Shown: positions 45,187-56,346, numbered from the stretch's first letter. The stretch: DNA of 64,000 bases from Roseobacter sp. (GCA_024636495.1 JAGXGZ010000006.1:1-64000), one strand, 5' to 3'. The notes: generated by a model not told the origin, from the sequence alone. Numbers and translations: made by a program.

Positions 45187-47739
45187 TCAAACTCCTGCGA
45201 TACGGGTCAACATTTCGGTGGTGTCGCGCGACAAGGAGGGCTGCGACAGGATGCGGTCAAGCTCTCCCTTGATCAGTGCCTGGCGGTCCGCATCATAGCG
45301 TTTCCACGTCTGAAACGCCGAACACATGCGCGCTGTCGTTTGCGGGTTTACGGGATCAAGCTTGATCAGCCAATCGGCCAGCAGACGGTAGCCCGCGCCT
45401 GACGCGTGATGGAACCCGGCGTGATGGCCTGCAAAGGCCCCCAGCACCGATCGGAAACGATTGGGGTTCTTCCAGTTAAAATCGGGATGCTTGGTCAGGG
45501 TCTCGACGACTTCGTGGGCCTCTTCGGGATCAGCTTCCATGACTTGAAGGCCGAACCATTTGTCCATCACCAAGCGGTCGTCTTTCCACTGCGCCTCAAA
45601 CGCTTGCAAGGCTTCCGACCCACGCCCTGCACGGATCAGGTTAGCCAAGGCGTTCAGTTGTTGGGTCATGTTGTCAGCGCCCTCGTATTGCGTTTGCGCT
45701 GTGGTCCCGCCATCGGTTGGGGTCAGCAGCGACAGGGCGGCGTTGGCAAGCGCGCGCTTGCCCGATTGCGCGGCGTTGGGCGCGTAGTCATCGGTTACCG
45801 TGTGGCGCATATATACCGTGGGCAGCAGGTTGGCGTAGGATTTCGCCATGGCCGCGCGGGTCGCTTCGACTGCGGCATAGATGATGTCGGGATCGGGGGT
45901 GTGACCTGCCTCGCTCAGGCTGCGCGCCAATTCAGATTGCGACGGCAGGCCCAGCATCAGGGCGCGGAAAGCCGGATCAAGATGTTCGTCGCTGATCACC
46001 GCGCGGATGCCTTTCAGCCAGTCCTTGTTTGGTTTTTTGCCCTCAAGGATCATCGCCGTCAGCGAATGCCGCGCCAAAGTGCGCCCCTGTTCCCAGCGGT
46101 TGAACGGATCGGTGTCATAGGCCAGCAGATGGGCGCGGTCGGCGTCAGACAGGTCTTGGGTCAGCACCACGGGGGCAGAGAACCCGCGCAGGACCGACGC
46201 CATGGGCCGCGTACCGAGATTGTCGAAAACAAAGCTTTGCTCTGCTTGCGTCATCTCAAGCACAACCGTTTCCTCGACCTCGTCGCCATCCTGATCGATC
46301 AGGCCCATGGCGATGGGGATCAGGTAGGGCTGCGGAGCAGGGGTGGCACCACTTGGCGGCGTGTGCTGTTTGAAATTCAGCGTCAGCTTGCCGTGGTCCC
46401 ACTCTTCGGTCACGGACAGATGTGGTGTGCCGGCTTGGGAATACCAGCGTTTGAACTGCGCAAGGTCGCGGCCTGTGGTATCTTCGAACACGCGCAACCA
46501 ATCCTCGATCGTGCAGGCCTGTCCGTCATGGCGCGAGAAATAGAGGTCGAGCGCATCTGAATACGCCTTGTCGCCCACCAGCAGTTTCAGCATGCCGATC
46601 ACTTCGGCACCTTTTTCATAAACAGTCGCCGTGTAGAAATTGTTGATCTCTTGAAAGCTTTCGGGGCGCACGGGGTGGGCCAGCGGGCCTTGATCCTCGG
46701 GGAACTGGCGGGCGCGCAGATCAATCACATCGCTGATGCGTTTGACCGGGGCCGAACGCATGTCGGACGTGAACTGGCTGTCGCGGAACACTGTCAGCCC
46801 TTCCTTGAGGCACAGCTGGAACCAATCGCGGCAGGTGATGCGGTTGCCGGTCCAATTGTGGAAATACTCATGTGCGATGATCGCCTCGATCCGTTCAAAA
46901 TTCATATCGGTCGAAGTTTCGGGCGAAGCCAGCACGGCGGAAGAGTTGAAGACGTTGAGGCCCTTGTTTTCCATCGCGCCCATGTTGAAATCATCGACGG
47001 CAACGATGTTGAACAGGTCCAGATCATATTCACGACCGTAAACATCTTCGTCCCATTTCATCGAATCCTTCAGCGCCTGCATGCCAAAGGCGCATTTGCC
47101 CTCGTCGCCGGGGCGCACGTAAAGGTTCAGGGTCACGTCGCGGCCAGATGTCGTGGTGAAACTGCCGGAATGAGCGACCAGATCGCCTGCGACCAGTGCA
47201 AACAGATAGGCAGGCTTGGGCCACGGGTCGTGCCATTCGGCTGCATGCTCGGATGCGCTAACGGGGTTGCCGTTGGACAGAAGCACCGGATGCGGGCCGT
47301 TGATGGTCACAGTAAACACCGCCATCACATCGGGGCGGTCGGGGTAATAAGTGATCTTGCGAAAGCCCTCTGCCTCGCATTGCGTGCAATACATGCCATT
47401 CGACATATAAAGGCCCTCAAGCGCGGTGTTGCCCATCGGGTCAATCTCGACCTCGGACTCCCAGACAAAGGGTGCGTCTGGGACGGGGCAGGTCAGGCCA
47501 CTATCGGTTATTTCGGGGCTCACCGAGTTGCCGTCAATCGCAGCGCTGATCAGTTTCAGGTTTTCACCGTGCAAAAAGAAGGTCTTGTCGGTCGCATCTG
47601 GATTGGGACGAAAAGCGATTGTGCTTTTCACACGGGTTTTATTCGGGTCCAGATCAAAATGCAGGGCAACGCTGTCGATGATAAAGCCGAAAGGCGTGTA
47701 GTCGGCCAAATATATCGTCTGAGGGGCAGCATCGCGCAT
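45187..47739 (-). CDS. pepN: Aminopeptidase N (M1 family)
   Basis: An 850-residue zinc aminopeptidase that removes N-terminal residues from peptides in the cytoplasm. GAMEN at 254-258 recognises the free amino end, and the zinc site is HEYFH at 290-294 with E313 (LKEGLTVFRD). YMSNGMYCTQCEAEGFRKIT is typical of the E. coli-type subgroup, and length is usual. It heads a reverse-strand unit with the SDR and the PH-like membrane protein. Confidence 0.97.
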   Translation of the reverse strand: MRDAAPQTIYLADYTPFGFIIDSVALHFDLDPNKTRVKSTIAFRPNPDATDKTFFLHGENLKLISAAIDGNSVSPEITDSGLTCPVPDAPFVWESEVEIDPMGNTALEGLYMSNGMYCTQCEAEGFRKITYYPDRPDVMAVFTVTINGPHPVLLSNGNPVSASEHAAEWHDPWPKPAYLFALVAGDLVAHSGSFTTTSGRDVTLNLYVRPGDEGKCAFGMQALKDSMKWDEDVYGREYDLDLFNIVAVDDFNMGAMENKGLNVFNSSAVLASPETSTDMNFERIEAIIAHEYFHNWTGNRITCRDWFQLCLKEGLTVFRDSQFTSDMRSAPVKRISDVIDLRARQFPEDQGPLAHPVRPESFQEINNFYTATVYEKGAEVIGMLKLLVGDKAYSDALDLYFSRHDGQACTIEDWLRVFEDTTGRDLAQFKRWYSQAGTPHLSVTEEWDHGKLTLNFKQHTPPSGATPAPQPYLIPIAMGLIDQDGDEVEETVVLEMTQAEQSFVFDNLGTRPMASVLRGFSAPVVLTQDLSDADRAHLLAYDTDPFNRWEQGRTLARHSLTAMILEGKKPNKDWLKGIRAVISDEHLDPAFRALMLGLPSQSELARSLSEAGHTPDPDIIYAAVEATRAAMAKSYANLLPTVYMRHTVTDDYAPNAAQSGKRALANAALSLLTPTDGGTTAQTQYEGADNMTQQLNALANLIRAGRGSEALQAFEAQWKDDRLVMDKWFGLQVMEADPEEAHEVVETLTKHPDFNWKNPNRFRSVLGAFAGHHAGFHHASGAGYRLLADWLIKLDPVNPQTTARMCSAFQTWKRYDADRQALIKGELDRILSQPSLSRDTTEMLTRIAGV

Positions 47740-47840
47740 TTTTTTTCCTTCATGTTGGAACTCAACGTTCGCCTACAGAGTTAGACAGGTAACCTCGTAC
47801 CCGCAAGGCGGGCGCGAAAACTAATGAATGGAGACGCCTG

Positions 47841-48062
47841 ATGTCAGCACCCGACACAAATATCGAAAAGCAAGAGAAACGTCACAAGCCAGCCCTCATG
47901 GGGATAAAGGGCGCTATTGGTTTCGGTGTTCTGATGGTGTTGGTGTTGCTGTTCTTTGTCATTGGAAACGGTCGTGATGATGAAACGCAGCCCGGATTGA
48001 GTTCCGACACGACTGTTGCACCTGTTGATCCCGTTGCTACGGGAACGAACGAAAGTAACTAA
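47841..48062 (+). CDS. Small single-span membrane protein
   Basis: A 73-residue protein with a charged N-terminal tail (NIEKQEKRHK), one membrane segment (about 25-43: AIGFGVLMVLVLLFFVIG) and a short Asp/Thr-rich tail outside. A GGAG ribosome site precedes ATG 47841. No family is recognised. It is divergent from pepN and closed by its own terminator, so it is probably a real monocistronic gene. Confidence 0.7.
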   Translation: MSAPDTNIEKQEKRHKPALMGIKGAIGFGVLMVLVLLFFVIGNGRDDETQPGLSSDTTVAPVDPVATGTNESN

Positions 48063-48089
48063 ACAAACCTTTTCGTAACGAGTATCCTA

Positions 48090-48123
48090 GGCGGTATCTG
48101 AACATCAGATGCCGCCCTTTTCT
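48090..48123 (+). terminator. Terminator after small membrane protein gene
   Basis: GGCGGTATCTGA (48090-48101) pairs with TCAGATGCCGCC (48105-48116) with one G-U pair and an ACA loop, then CTTTTCT. This also shows the DUF2256 gene should start later than the first ATG of its frame at 48109. Confidence 0.85.
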
Positions 48124-48150
48124 ATGAGATCACCAAAGTTTGAGAAACCC

Positions 48151-48303
48151 ATGGCGAAAATGCGAAAAAAGGCCGATCTGCCACAAAAGATATGTGCGAC
48201 CTGCGGGTTGCCTTTTTCGTGGCGCAAGAAATGGGCCAAGGATTGGGACGCGGTGCGCTATTGCTCTGACAGGTGCCGAAGTGGCCCAAAAAAGGCCAGC
48301 TAG
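48151..48303 (+). CDS. DUF2256 zinc-ribbon-like protein
   Basis: A 50-residue protein of the DUF2256 family. It holds two CxxC-type pairs, [18 protein letters not shown] and CSDRC, which look like a treble-clef or zinc-ribbon binding site, and is rich in Lys/Arg. The role is unknown. I chose ATG 48151 because the upstream ATG at 48109 lies within a terminator. Confidence 0.85.
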   Translation: MAKMRKKADLPQKICATCGLPFSWRKKWAKDWDAVRYCSDRCRSGPKKAS

Positions 48304-48406
48304 GGTCAGATTGGTAATATAATTTTACCAATATAACTTGCCCCTGAGGTTTTATGCTTCTAAGCCTTGTGCAAAATTGCGCAAGACGAAATCCAAGGAG
48401 CACCCA

Positions 48407-50641
48407 ATGACCCAACGCATAGACAAAAACGGCCTACAGGTCGCAGACGAACTCGTCCGCTTCATTGAGGATCAGGCGTTGCCGGGAACGGGCGTTGATG
48501 TGGATGGTTTTTGGGCTGGGTTCTCTGATCTGGTACATACTCTTGGGCCCAAGAACCGCGATCTGTTGCAAGTCCGCGAAGACATGCAGGCCAAGATCGA
48601 CGCATGGCACAAGGACCGCGCGGGTCAGAATCATGACGCCGAAGCGTACAAGGCGTTCCTACACGAAATTGGATATCTTGTCCCGCAAGGCCCTGCGTTC
48701 GCCATCGATACGGGTAACGTCGATCCCGAAATCGCGTCCGTTCCCGGCCCTCAACTGGTGGTGCCAATCACCAATGCGCGCTTTGCACTGAATGCGGCCA
48801 ACGCGCGGTGGGGCAGCTTGTATGATGCGTTTTATGGCACCGATGCGTTGGGCGATCTGCCACAGGGCAAAAGCTATGACGCCGAGCGCGGGGGTCGTGT
48901 TGTCGCGCGGGCCAAAGCGTTTCTGGACGAGGCCGTTCCCTTGCTGTCGGGCAGTCACAGCCAGCTGTTGGGCTACCAGATTGTTGACGGCGCGCTGAAA
49001 GGGATGTTGCTGAACGCGTCCGATTGGCGCGCTGCTGCGATGACCCAATCCGCGAAACCCTCTGCTCAGCAGACACCTCCGGTCGAGCATGGCATCGGCC
49101 TTGCTGACCCGGCGCAATTTGCTGGCTACCGCGGCAATGCCGACGCGCCCACGGCGATATTGCTCAAGCACAATGGTTTGCATATCGAAATTCAGATTGA
49201 TGCGGACCATGCGATTGGCAAGACCGATCCTGCGCATGTGTCTGATGTATTGATGGAATCCGCGCTGTCCACGATTATGGATTGCGAAGACAGCGTGGCG
49301 GCGGTGGATGCCGAAGACAAGGTTATAGCCTACGGCAATTGGCTGGGCCTGATGAAGGGCGATTTGTCCGAGACCTTTGAAAAGGGTGGCCAGAACGTTA
49401 CCCGTGCTATGAACCCCGACCGCGAGTATACTGCGCCGGATGGGGGCACGGTTTCTGTCAAAGGCCGGTCCTTGATGCTTATCCGCAATGTGGGCCACCT
49501 GATGACCAATCCGGCCATTTTGGACCGCGACGGTCTGGAAGTGGGCGAAGGGCTGATGGATGCGATGATTACCTCGCTCATCGCGATGCATGATTTGCAA
49601 AAGACCGATGGGATGCGCAACTCCGTTTCCGGATCGGTTTATGTGGTTAAACCCAAGATGCACGGGCCTGCGGAAGTGGCTTTCGCCGACGAGATATTTA
49701 CCCAAGTGGAAAGCGTGCTTGGTCTGCCTGCCAATACTGTCAAGCTGGGCATTATGGACGAAGAACGCCGCACATCGGCCAATCTGGCGGAATGTATTCG
49801 CGCTGCGAAATCCCGGGTGGCCTTTATCAACACAGGCTTCCTCGACCGTACCGGCGACGAGATCCATACCTCGATGGAGGCGGGGCCGATGGTGCCTAAA
49901 GGCGAAATGAAGAACGCTGACTGGATCGCAGCCTACGAGGACCGCAATGTCGATATCGGTCTGGCTTGTGGCTTGCAGGGCCGTGCCCAGATCGGCAAGG
50001 GCATGTGGGCGATGCCGGACCTGATGGCCGCGATGCTTGAGACCAAGATCGGTCATCCCAAGGCGGGAGCGAACTGCGCTTGGGTGCCATCGCCGACTGC
50101 CGCGACCTTGCATGCGATGCATTATCATCAAGTCGATGTGTTGGCGCGTCAGGAGGAGATCAAGGCAGGCGGTGCCCGTGGGACGCTGGAGGCGTTGTTG
50201 AATATTCCGGTTCTGAAAGGGCGCAATCTGTCGGATGCCGAGATCACACAAGAGATCGAGAACAACGCGCAAGGGATCCTTGGGTATGTCGTCCGGTGGG
50301 TCGATCAGGGTGTTGGCTGTTCGAAAGTGCCCGATATTCATGACGTGGCCCTGATGGAAGACCGCGCCACCTGCCGGATTTCTGCGCAGGCGTTGGCAAA
50401 TTGGCTGCATCACGGGGTGGTGTCGCAGGATCAGGTCATGGCCGGCTTGAAGAAGATGGCCGCCGTGGTCGATGGCCAGAATGCGGGCGATCCGCTGTAT
50501 CAGCCGATGGCGCCAGGGTTTGACGGGATCGCGTTTCAGGCGGCGTGTGATCTGGTGATGAAGGGACGGGTGCAGCCGTCGGGCTACACCGAGCCTGTGT
50601 TGCATGCGCGGCGGTTGGAATTGAAAGCGGCACTTGGTTGA
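48407..50641 (+). CDS. glcB: Malate synthase G
   Basis: Malate synthase G condenses glyoxylate with acetyl-CoA to malate, closing the glyoxylate shunt or glycolate use. From ATG 48407, which has AAGGAG upstream, it is 744 residues, the normal G-isoform length. [40 protein letters not shown] and [16 protein letters not shown] are family signatures, the last with active-site residues. Isocitrate lyase is not in the window. It is followed after 73 nt by a GlcG-like gene. Confidence 0.96.
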   Translation: MTQRIDKNGLQVADELVRFIEDQALPGTGVDVDGFWAGFSDLVHTLGPKNRDLLQVREDMQAKIDAWHKDRAGQNHDAEAYKAFLHEIGYLVPQGPAFAIDTGNVDPEIASVPGPQLVVPITNARFALNAANARWGSLYDAFYGTDALGDLPQGKSYDAERGGRVVARAKAFLDEAVPLLSGSHSQLLGYQIVDGALKGMLLNASDWRAAAMTQSAKPSAQQTPPVEHGIGLADPAQFAGYRGNADAPTAILLKHNGLHIEIQIDADHAIGKTDPAHVSDVLMESALSTIMDCEDSVAAVDAEDKVIAYGNWLGLMKGDLSETFEKGGQNVTRAMNPDREYTAPDGGTVSVKGRSLMLIRNVGHLMTNPAILDRDGLEVGEGLMDAMITSLIAMHDLQKTDGMRNSVSGSVYVVKPKMHGPAEVAFADEIFTQVESVLGLPANTVKLGIMDEERRTSANLAECIRAAKSRVAFINTGFLDRTGDEIHTSMEAGPMVPKGEMKNADWIAAYEDRNVDIGLACGLQGRAQIGKGMWAMPDLMAAMLETKIGHPKAGANCAWVPSPTAATLHAMHYHQVDVLARQEEIKAGGARGTLEALLNIPVLKGRNLSDAEITQEIENNAQGILGYVVRWVDQGVGCSKVPDIHDVALMEDRATCRISAQALANWLHHGVVSQDQVMAGLKKMAAVVDGQNAGDPLYQPMAPGFDGIAFQAACDLVMKGRVQPSGYTEPVLHARRLELKAALG

Positions 50642-50650
50642 TCGGACAGG

Positions 50651-50710
50651 TGCGAGGGGCCAGCCCCTCGCGCTCCCCGGAGTTTAGTTGGCAAAATGAA
50701 AAAGGTTTAG
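50651..50710. repeat. Hairpin-plus-tail intergenic repeat, copy D
   Basis: A perfect hairpin CGAGGGGC/GCCCCTCG (50653-50660 with 50663-50670) is followed by TCCCCGGAGTTTAGTTGG and CAAAATGAAAAAGGTTTAG, matching copy A almost base for base in the tail. The tail ends 4-5 nt before the start of the GlcG-like gene. Confidence 0.75.
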
Positions 50711-50714
50711 GGAC

Positions 50715-51137
50715 ATGGTAACGTTAGAGCAGGCGCAGGTGATGATTGCACAAACGCTGAAGACAGGCCGCGAGATGGGGCTCAAGCCGCTTTCAGTGAT
50801 CGTTCTGGATGCGGGTGGCCATGTTCAGGCGTTCGAGCGTGAAGACGGTGCGGCACCGGGGCGGTTTGCGATAGCCCATGGCAAGGCGTACGGCGCGGTC
50901 ATGTTGGGTATGGCCGGGCGTGCACAGATGGCGCGGGCAGAGGCGCAGGCCTATTTTATGGCGGCGGTGAATGGGGTTTATGGCGGTGCGGTAGTGCCGG
51001 TGCCGGGTGGTGTATTGCTGCGCGATGACGCGGGCGCTGTTATCGGGGCGCTTGGGGTTACCGGCGACACGTCGGACAATGATGCGGATGCGGCATTGGC
51101 TGGGATCGCTGCGGCCGGGCTGGTGGGCGAGGCATAA
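50715..51137 (+). CDS. GlcG/HbpS family protein
   Basis: A 140-residue protein of the GlcG/HbpS (DUF336) family, whose members bind haem or act as small-molecule-binding proteins of unknown role. SVIVLDAGGHVQAFEREDGA, RFAIAHGKAYGAV and GVYGGAVVPVPGGVLLRD are typical. The E. coli namesake glcG lies in the glycolate operon, which fits its place after malate synthase G, although glcDEF are absent here. Confidence 0.88.
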   Translation: MVTLEQAQVMIAQTLKTGREMGLKPLSVIVLDAGGHVQAFEREDGAAPGRFAIAHGKAYGAVMLGMAGRAQMARAEAQAYFMAAVNGVYGGAVVPVPGGVLLRDDAGAVIGALGVTGDTSDNDADAALAGIAAAGLVGEA

Positions 51138-51215
51138 ACCTTGCTGCCCAAGACCGGTTGAGATCGCCATTCGGACGGGGTAGTATCACCTTAAATCCCG
51201 TCTTGAAGGTTGAAT

Positions 51216-51992
51216 ATGTCACGTCCCGTCATCGGTATCATTGGAAACAGCGGTCTGTTGAACGACCAGTATCCTATTCAGGCTACAGGCACGATGAACA
51301 CCATCGCGATTTCAAAAGTCTCGGAATGTTTACCGCTGATTATCCCGAGTGATCCGGCCCTCGTGTCGGTGGACGAGTTGCTGGAAACTTGTGATGGCTT
51401 TTTGCTGACAGGCGGGCGGCCCAATGTACATCCCGAAGAATACGGCGAGCCAGAGACCGAGGCGCATGGCACATTTGACCGTGCGCGCGATGCGATTGCG
51501 TTGGGTTTGGTACGCGCCTGCGTAGAACGGGGGCAGCCATTCTTTGGCGTCTGCCGTGGCTTTCAAGAGGTGAATGTTGCCATGGGCGGCACGCTTTACC
51601 CCGAAATCCGGGATCTGCCCGGGCGGATGAACCACCGGATGCCGCCTGATGGCACCATCGAGGAAAAATTCGAACTGCGCCATGATGTGACCTTTACCCA
51701 AGGTGGCGTGTTTCATGACATTCTTGGGGCGGACAAGGTCCGTACCAATACGCTGCACGGGCAGGGCATCAAGGCGGCAGGTCCACGGGTCGTGATCGAC
51801 GGCTATGCGGATGACGGCACGCCAGAAGCGATTTATATCCAAGGCGCGCACGGCTTTACGCTTGCCGTTCAGTGGCACCCCGAATGGGATGCCGCGAATG
51901 ATCCGGTCTCGCGGCCCTTGTTCCAACGCTTTGGCGAAGCGGCCCGTGCTTGGGCTGCGGGGCGTCGGCAAGGTCTATTGCAATCAGCCTGA
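51216..51992 (+). CDS. Class I glutamine amidotransferase-like hydrolase (C26)
   Basis: A 258-residue hydrolase of the gamma-glutamyl-gamma-aminobutyrate hydrolase (PuuD) type. The nucleophile is C113 in FFGVCRGFQEVN and the other triad members are H221 and E223 in QWHPEWD. It probably splits a gamma-glutamyl amide in polyamine or related amine breakdown; no puu genes are near. I chose ATG 51216; a TTG at 51210 is possible. Confidence 0.9.
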   Translation: MSRPVIGIIGNSGLLNDQYPIQATGTMNTIAISKVSECLPLIIPSDPALVSVDELLETCDGFLLTGGRPNVHPEEYGEPETEAHGTFDRARDAIALGLVRACVERGQPFFGVCRGFQEVNVAMGGTLYPEIRDLPGRMNHRMPPDGTIEEKFELRHDVTFTQGGVFHDILGADKVRTNTLHGQGIKAAGPRVVIDGYADDGTPEAIYIQGAHGFTLAVQWHPEWDAANDPVSRPLFQRFGEAARAWAAGRRQGLLQSA

Positions 51993-52286
51993 GGTTTCGA
52001 AGTCGAAATGATGGGGCGCATTAGCGGAAGCTGGCCTGCGACAGGAACGCCAGACATAGCCGGGAAGTTTAGGCCGACAGGTTTGCTGTGCGCTTTGGGA
52101 TGTTTGTTCAATGCCTGAATTTTCGTCCGGGCTGAGCTGTTTGCGGCGACTTTGGAAGGGTGGGTTCATTGGGGGCGGCCCCCAAACCTGCGGCGGGGAC
52201 CGTTCCATGTTTCTAAAACTTTAGCATTTGATTGAACCATGCAGCGACTTTAGGCGCAGAATGGTTAATGCGGCCTAAAGGATCAC
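51993..52286. other. Spacer with no supported gene
   Basis: This 294-nt gap between convergent genes has only a short GC-rich inverted repeat TGGGGGC/GCCCCCA near 52170-52183, loosely like the hairpin copies elsewhere. I see no gene. Confidence 0.4.
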
Positions 52287-53039
52287 CTACATATTTCCTC
52301 CGGTAACTTGAATGCATTGGCCGTTGATGCTTTGAGAGCCGGGGCCGACAAGCCACATTGCTGCGGCCGAAACTTCGCTGACGTCGATCAACCGCTTGTG
52401 CGGGTTGGAATTCACCATGATCGCGCGCGCCTTTTCCTCGGAAATGCCTGCACGTTCCGAGATCGACGCCGTATTGCGCGTGACAATGGGCGTATCCACA
52501 TAGCCAGGGCAGATCGCGTTGAACGTATAGGGCTTGCCCATGTAATCTTCGGCCAGCGACCGAACCAGACCGATCATCCCGTGTTTGGACGCGGAATAGG
52601 CCGCAGCACCGGGCAGCCCGCGCAAACCCGCCATGGACGAGATCGCGATCACGCGGCCCCAATCCGTCTCGCGCATGGACTTGAGCGATTCGCGGATGGT
52701 CAAAAATGCTCCGTCCAGATTGGTCGCCATCATATTGCGCCAGAATTCCATATCGGTCTTATGCACGGCCTTACCCTCGGCGATGCCGGCGTTGGGAATG
52801 CAAATCTGGATTGGCCCATGGGCCGCCACGGCGGCGGCGATCTTGGCCACCACATCGGCCTCGTCGCGCACATCCATCGCCAAGCCCGTCATGTTGTCGC
52901 CTGCAACCTCGTCCAACACCTGTTGGCGGCGCCCCGTAATGGTGACATGTGCGCCTTTGGCTGCCAGATCTTGCGCAATGGCAAGGCCGATCCCTGTGCC
53001 GCCGCCGGTAATAAAGGCGTGTTTTCCGTTCAAATCCAT
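52287..53039 (-). CDS. SDR-family oxidoreductase
   Basis: A 250-residue classical short-chain dehydrogenase with TGGGTGIG at 11-18, PNAG at 82-85, Ser134 or Ser135, Tyr148 and Lys152 (YSASKHG). The end GQCIQVTGGNM is common in hydroxyacyl or 3-hydroxybutyrate-type dehydrogenases, so an acyl substrate is possible but not shown. I chose ATG 53039; the longest frame adds 38 residues with no homology. It is divergent from pntA. Confidence 0.9.
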   Translation of the reverse strand: MDLNGKHAFITGGGTGIGLAIAQDLAAKGAHVTITGRRQQVLDEVAGDNMTGLAMDVRDEADVVAKIAAAVAAHGPIQICIPNAGIAEGKAVHKTDMEFWRNMMATNLDGAFLTIRESLKSMRETDWGRVIAISSMAGLRGLPGAAAYSASKHGMIGLVRSLAEDYMGKPYTFNAICPGYVDTPIVTRNTASISERAGISEEKARAIMVNSNPHKRLIDVSEVSAAAMWLVGPGSQSINGQCIQVTGGNM

Positions 53040-53274
53040 AGCGTCCTCCGTTTGGTTTAGGGGCATGCTGCGGGCAGGCCCAGTCGGGCGCAAGGCGGCA
53101 GACGACGTCACGCCGCGTTCGGGTGATAAAATCGAGGCTGTTATCGCTAGCATTCGCCAGAATTAACCTTCAATGCGGGCCGATGTCTTGTACTATAGGG
53201 GGCCAAGCGGTACTGCTCAGGGTAATAATGTTGCGCCACGGTGGATGCGACACGGCAATACGGGGGATTCTGGA
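53040..53274. promoter_or_regulatory. Divergent SDR/pntA spacer
   Basis: The 235-nt spacer should hold the promoters of the reverse SDR gene and of pntAB. It contains GTACTATAGGGG near 53190, compatible with a -10 element, but no clear -35 or operator could be fixed. Confidence 0.35.
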
Positions 53275-54852
53275 TTGAAGATCGGGACGCCAAAAGAAAT
53301 ATTTGACGGGGAACACCGCGTAGCGATGACCCCTGAGTCAGCGCTTCAGCTGCAAAAGCTGGGCCACGAGTGTTTGATCGAAGCGGGCGCGGGCCATGCG
53401 TCAGGCTTTGCTGACGAAAAATACGCGGAAGCGGGCGTAGAGGTGGTCAAGACCGCTGCGGCGCTTTGGAAAGCTGCCGACGTGGTTGCAAAAGTGCGCG
53501 TCCCCGACGACGCAGAAATGAAAAAGCTGCGCAGCGACCAGACGCTGATCTCTTTCTTTAGCCCCGTTGCCGACGAGGCGAAAATGCAGGCGGCGGCCAA
53601 AAAAGGGGCCACCGTTGTTGCGATGGAAATGATCCCCCGGATCAGCCGCGCCCAGAAAATGGACGCGCTGTCTTCGATGGCCAATATCGCGGGCTACCGT
53701 GCGGTGATCGAGGCGGGAAATAACTTTGGCCGTTTCTTTACCGGTCAGATCACGGCGGCGGGCAAGGTGCCCCCGGCCAAGGTTCTGGTGGTGGGTGCCG
53801 GTGTTGCGGGTCTTGCAGCCATCGGCACGGCGACGTCCTTGGGTGCGATCACCTATGCGTTCGACGTGCGCCCCGAAGTGGCAGAGCAGGTCGAATCCAT
53901 GGGGGCGCAATTCGTCTATCTGGATTTTGAGGAAGAGCAGCAAGACGGTGCCGTCACCGGCGGCTACGCCTCGGTCTCGTCTCCCGAATTCCGCGAGGCG
54001 CAACTGGCCAAATTCCGCGAGCTTGCGCCTGAAGTCGACATCGTCATCACGACGGCCCTGATTCCCAACCGCGAAGCCCCCGAGCTTTGGACCGAAGATA
54101 TGGTTGCCGCGATGAAGCCGGGTTCGGTGATCGTGGATCTTGCGGCTGAAAAGGGCGGCAACTGCAAGCTGACCAAGATGGACGAGAAGTTCGTGACCGA
54201 GAATGGCGTGACCATCATCGGCTACACGGATTTCCCAAGCCGGATGGGCGCGCAAGCCTCGACGCTTTATGCGACCAACATTCGCCATTTGATGACCGAT
54301 CTCACGCCTGCAAAAGACGGTGTGATCAACCACAACATGGAGGATGACGTGATCCGGGGGGCGACGATTGCCCATGCCTCAGAGGTGACATTCCCGCCGC
54401 CCCCGCCCAAGATCAACGCGATTGCGCAGCAAAAGAACAAGCCTGCTGCCCCAAAGGCACCGACGCCCGAAGAAAAGCGTGCAGCGGAAATAGCGGCGTT
54501 CAAAAAGCAGACCAAAAATCAGGTCACGTTGCTGGCGGTCGGTGGCGCGTTGCTGCTGGCAGTCGGTCTGGTGGCCCCGGCCAGCTTTATGCAGCATTTC
54601 ATTGTGTTCGTTTTGTCGGTGTTCATCGGTTTCCAGGTGATCTGGGGGGTGGCGCACAGCCTGCATACACCGCTGATGGCGGTGACCAATGCGATTTCGT
54701 CGATCATCATTCTGGGCGCGCTGATGCAAATCGGATCAGGCTCTATTCTGGTGGTTGTTTTGGCAGCTTTGTCGGTCTTCATGTGTGGGATCAACATTTT
54801 CGGCGGCTTCCTCGTGACACGGCGCATGCTCGCCATGTTCCAGAAATCCTAA
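53275..54852 (+). CDS. pntA: NAD(P) transhydrogenase subunit alpha
   Basis: PntA with PntB forms the proton-translocating transhydrogenase that makes NADPH from NADH. The 525-residue chain contains both the soluble NAD(H) domain ([17 protein letters not shown] near 178) and, after a Pro/Lys linker, four membrane helices (about 418-515), so it is the two-subunit arrangement rather than split PntAA/PntAB. I chose TTG 53275, which has GGGGGA 8 nt before it and gives the canonical [10 protein letters not shown] start; ATG 53245 would add 10 residues. pntB follows after 13 nt. Confidence 0.95.
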   Translation: MKIGTPKEIFDGEHRVAMTPESALQLQKLGHECLIEAGAGHASGFADEKYAEAGVEVVKTAAALWKAADVVAKVRVPDDAEMKKLRSDQTLISFFSPVADEAKMQAAAKKGATVVAMEMIPRISRAQKMDALSSMANIAGYRAVIEAGNNFGRFFTGQITAAGKVPPAKVLVVGAGVAGLAAIGTATSLGAITYAFDVRPEVAEQVESMGAQFVYLDFEEEQQDGAVTGGYASVSSPEFREAQLAKFRELAPEVDIVITTALIPNREAPELWTEDMVAAMKPGSVIVDLAAEKGGNCKLTKMDEKFVTENGVTIIGYTDFPSRMGAQASTLYATNIRHLMTDLTPAKDGVINHNMEDDVIRGATIAHASEVTFPPPPPKINAIAQQKNKPAAPKAPTPEEKRAAEIAAFKKQTKNQVTLLAVGGALLLAVGLVAPASFMQHFIVFVLSVFIGFQVIWGVAHSLHTPLMAVTNAISSIIILGALMQIGSGSILVVVLAALSVFMCGINIFGGFLVTRRMLAMFQKS

Positions 54853-54865
54853 GGGAGCACCGATT

Positions 54866-56305
54866 ATGGATTTTGGTTTTACAACAGCGGCTTATGTAGT
54901 TGCAGCAATTCTATTCATCCTGTCGCTTGGCGGGTTGAGCGGTCAGGAAAGCGCCAAGCGCGCGGTCTGGTATGGTATCGTGGGGATGGCTTTGGCCGTG
55001 GCTGCGACGCTGATCGGGCCGGGCACGGGGTTTTGGTTCTTGTCGATCATTCTGATCGCGGGCGGTGGTGCCATCGGGTATCAGTTGGCGACAAAGGTTC
55101 AAATGACCCAGATGCCAGAGCTTGTCGCAGCGATGCACAGCCTTGTGGGCCTGGCGGCTGTCTTTGTCGGGTTGATCGCGCATTTCGAGATCGGCCGCGT
55201 TTCGGGCTTTCTGGCGGCTGGGGGTGATCCCTATGAGTTGGGCACTTTCGCGGCGCTGATTGCCAAGAAAACCGGTGTCGAACTTAGCATTCTGCGGGTC
55301 GAATTGTTCTTGGGCGTGTTTATCGGTGCGGTGACTTTCACGGGTTCCGTGATCGCCTATGGCAAGCTTGCGGGCCGTGTGTCCTCCAAGGCGGAAAAGC
55401 TACCGGGTGGTCATTTCCTGAACATCGCGGCGGCGGCCATCGCTGTGGTAACGTTGATCTGGTATTTCAACACAGGCGGGTTCCTCCCGTTGTTCCTGAT
55501 GACCTTGGCGGCGCTGTTTATCGGCTATCACCTGATCATGGGCATTGGCGGCGCGGACATGCCGGTGGTTGTGTCGATGCTCAACAGCTACTCGGGCTGG
55601 GCAGCGGCGGCGATCGGCTTTAGCCTTGGCAACGATCTGTTGATCGTTGTAGGCGCGCTGGTGGGCTCGTCGGGCGCGATCCTGTCTTACATCATGTGTA
55701 AGGCTATGAACCGGTCGTTTGTCAGCGTGATCTTGGGTGGCTTTGGTGGCCCTGCGGGCGAGCAGATGGCGGTTGAAGGTGAACAGGTCGCCATCGAAGT
55801 GGACGGCGTTGCCGCGATGCTGAACGAAGCCGACAGTGTTATCATCATTCCGGGTTACGGGATGGCGGTTGCGCAGGCGCAGCAAGCGGTCAGCGAGTTG
55901 GTTAAAAAGCTGCGTGCCAAAGGCAAGAACGTCCGTTTTGCCATTCACCCCGTTGCGGGGCGTTTGCCGGGCCACATGAACGTGTTGCTGGCCGAGGCCA
56001 AAGTGCCCTATGACATCGTGATGGAGATGGACGAGATCAACGATGATTTCCCGTCGACAGATGTGGCCATCGTGATCGGGTCGAACGACATCGTGAACCC
56101 TGCCGCACAGGATGATCCCAACAGCCCGATTGCAGGTATGCCGGTTCTGGAATGCTGGAAAGCCAAGAACGTCATCGTGTCCAAGCGCGGGCAGGGGACA
56201 GGGTACTCCGGGATCGAGAACCCGCTGTTCTTCAAGGACAATACCCGGATGCTGTATGGTGATGCAAAGGCCAGCTTGGACAAGCTGCTGCCGCTGATCG
56301 ACTGA
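54866..56305 (+). CDS. pntB: NAD(P) transhydrogenase subunit beta
   Basis: The 479-residue beta subunit has about nine membrane helices followed by the NADP(H)-binding domain: [36 protein letters not shown], and [26 protein letters not shown]. It works with PntA in the inner membrane. A GGGAG ribosome site precedes ATG 54866. Confidence 0.97.
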   Translation: MDFGFTTAAYVVAAILFILSLGGLSGQESAKRAVWYGIVGMALAVAATLIGPGTGFWFLSIILIAGGGAIGYQLATKVQMTQMPELVAAMHSLVGLAAVFVGLIAHFEIGRVSGFLAAGGDPYELGTFAALIAKKTGVELSILRVELFLGVFIGAVTFTGSVIAYGKLAGRVSSKAEKLPGGHFLNIAAAAIAVVTLIWYFNTGGFLPLFLMTLAALFIGYHLIMGIGGADMPVVVSMLNSYSGWAAAAIGFSLGNDLLIVVGALVGSSGAILSYIMCKAMNRSFVSVILGGFGGPAGEQMAVEGEQVAIEVDGVAAMLNEADSVIIIPGYGMAVAQAQQAVSELVKKLRAKGKNVRFAIHPVAGRLPGHMNVLLAEAKVPYDIVMEMDEINDDFPSTDVAIVIGSNDIVNPAAQDDPNSPIAGMPVLECWKAKNVIVSKRGQGTGYSGIENPLFFKDNTRMLYGDAKASLDKLLPLID

Positions 56306-56346
56306 TCACGCTGAAAGGCTCTTAGTGGGCCAATCCTGAAAGTTTG

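Noticed and set aside
52213..52662. 149-residue reverse frame overlapping the SDR gene
   Set aside because: Overlaps the SDR in another frame and shows no recognisable domain.
53173..53274. N-terminal extension of PntA
   Set aside because: The extra 34 residues have no similarity to PntA; the TTG at 53275 has a good ribosome site and gives the canonical start.
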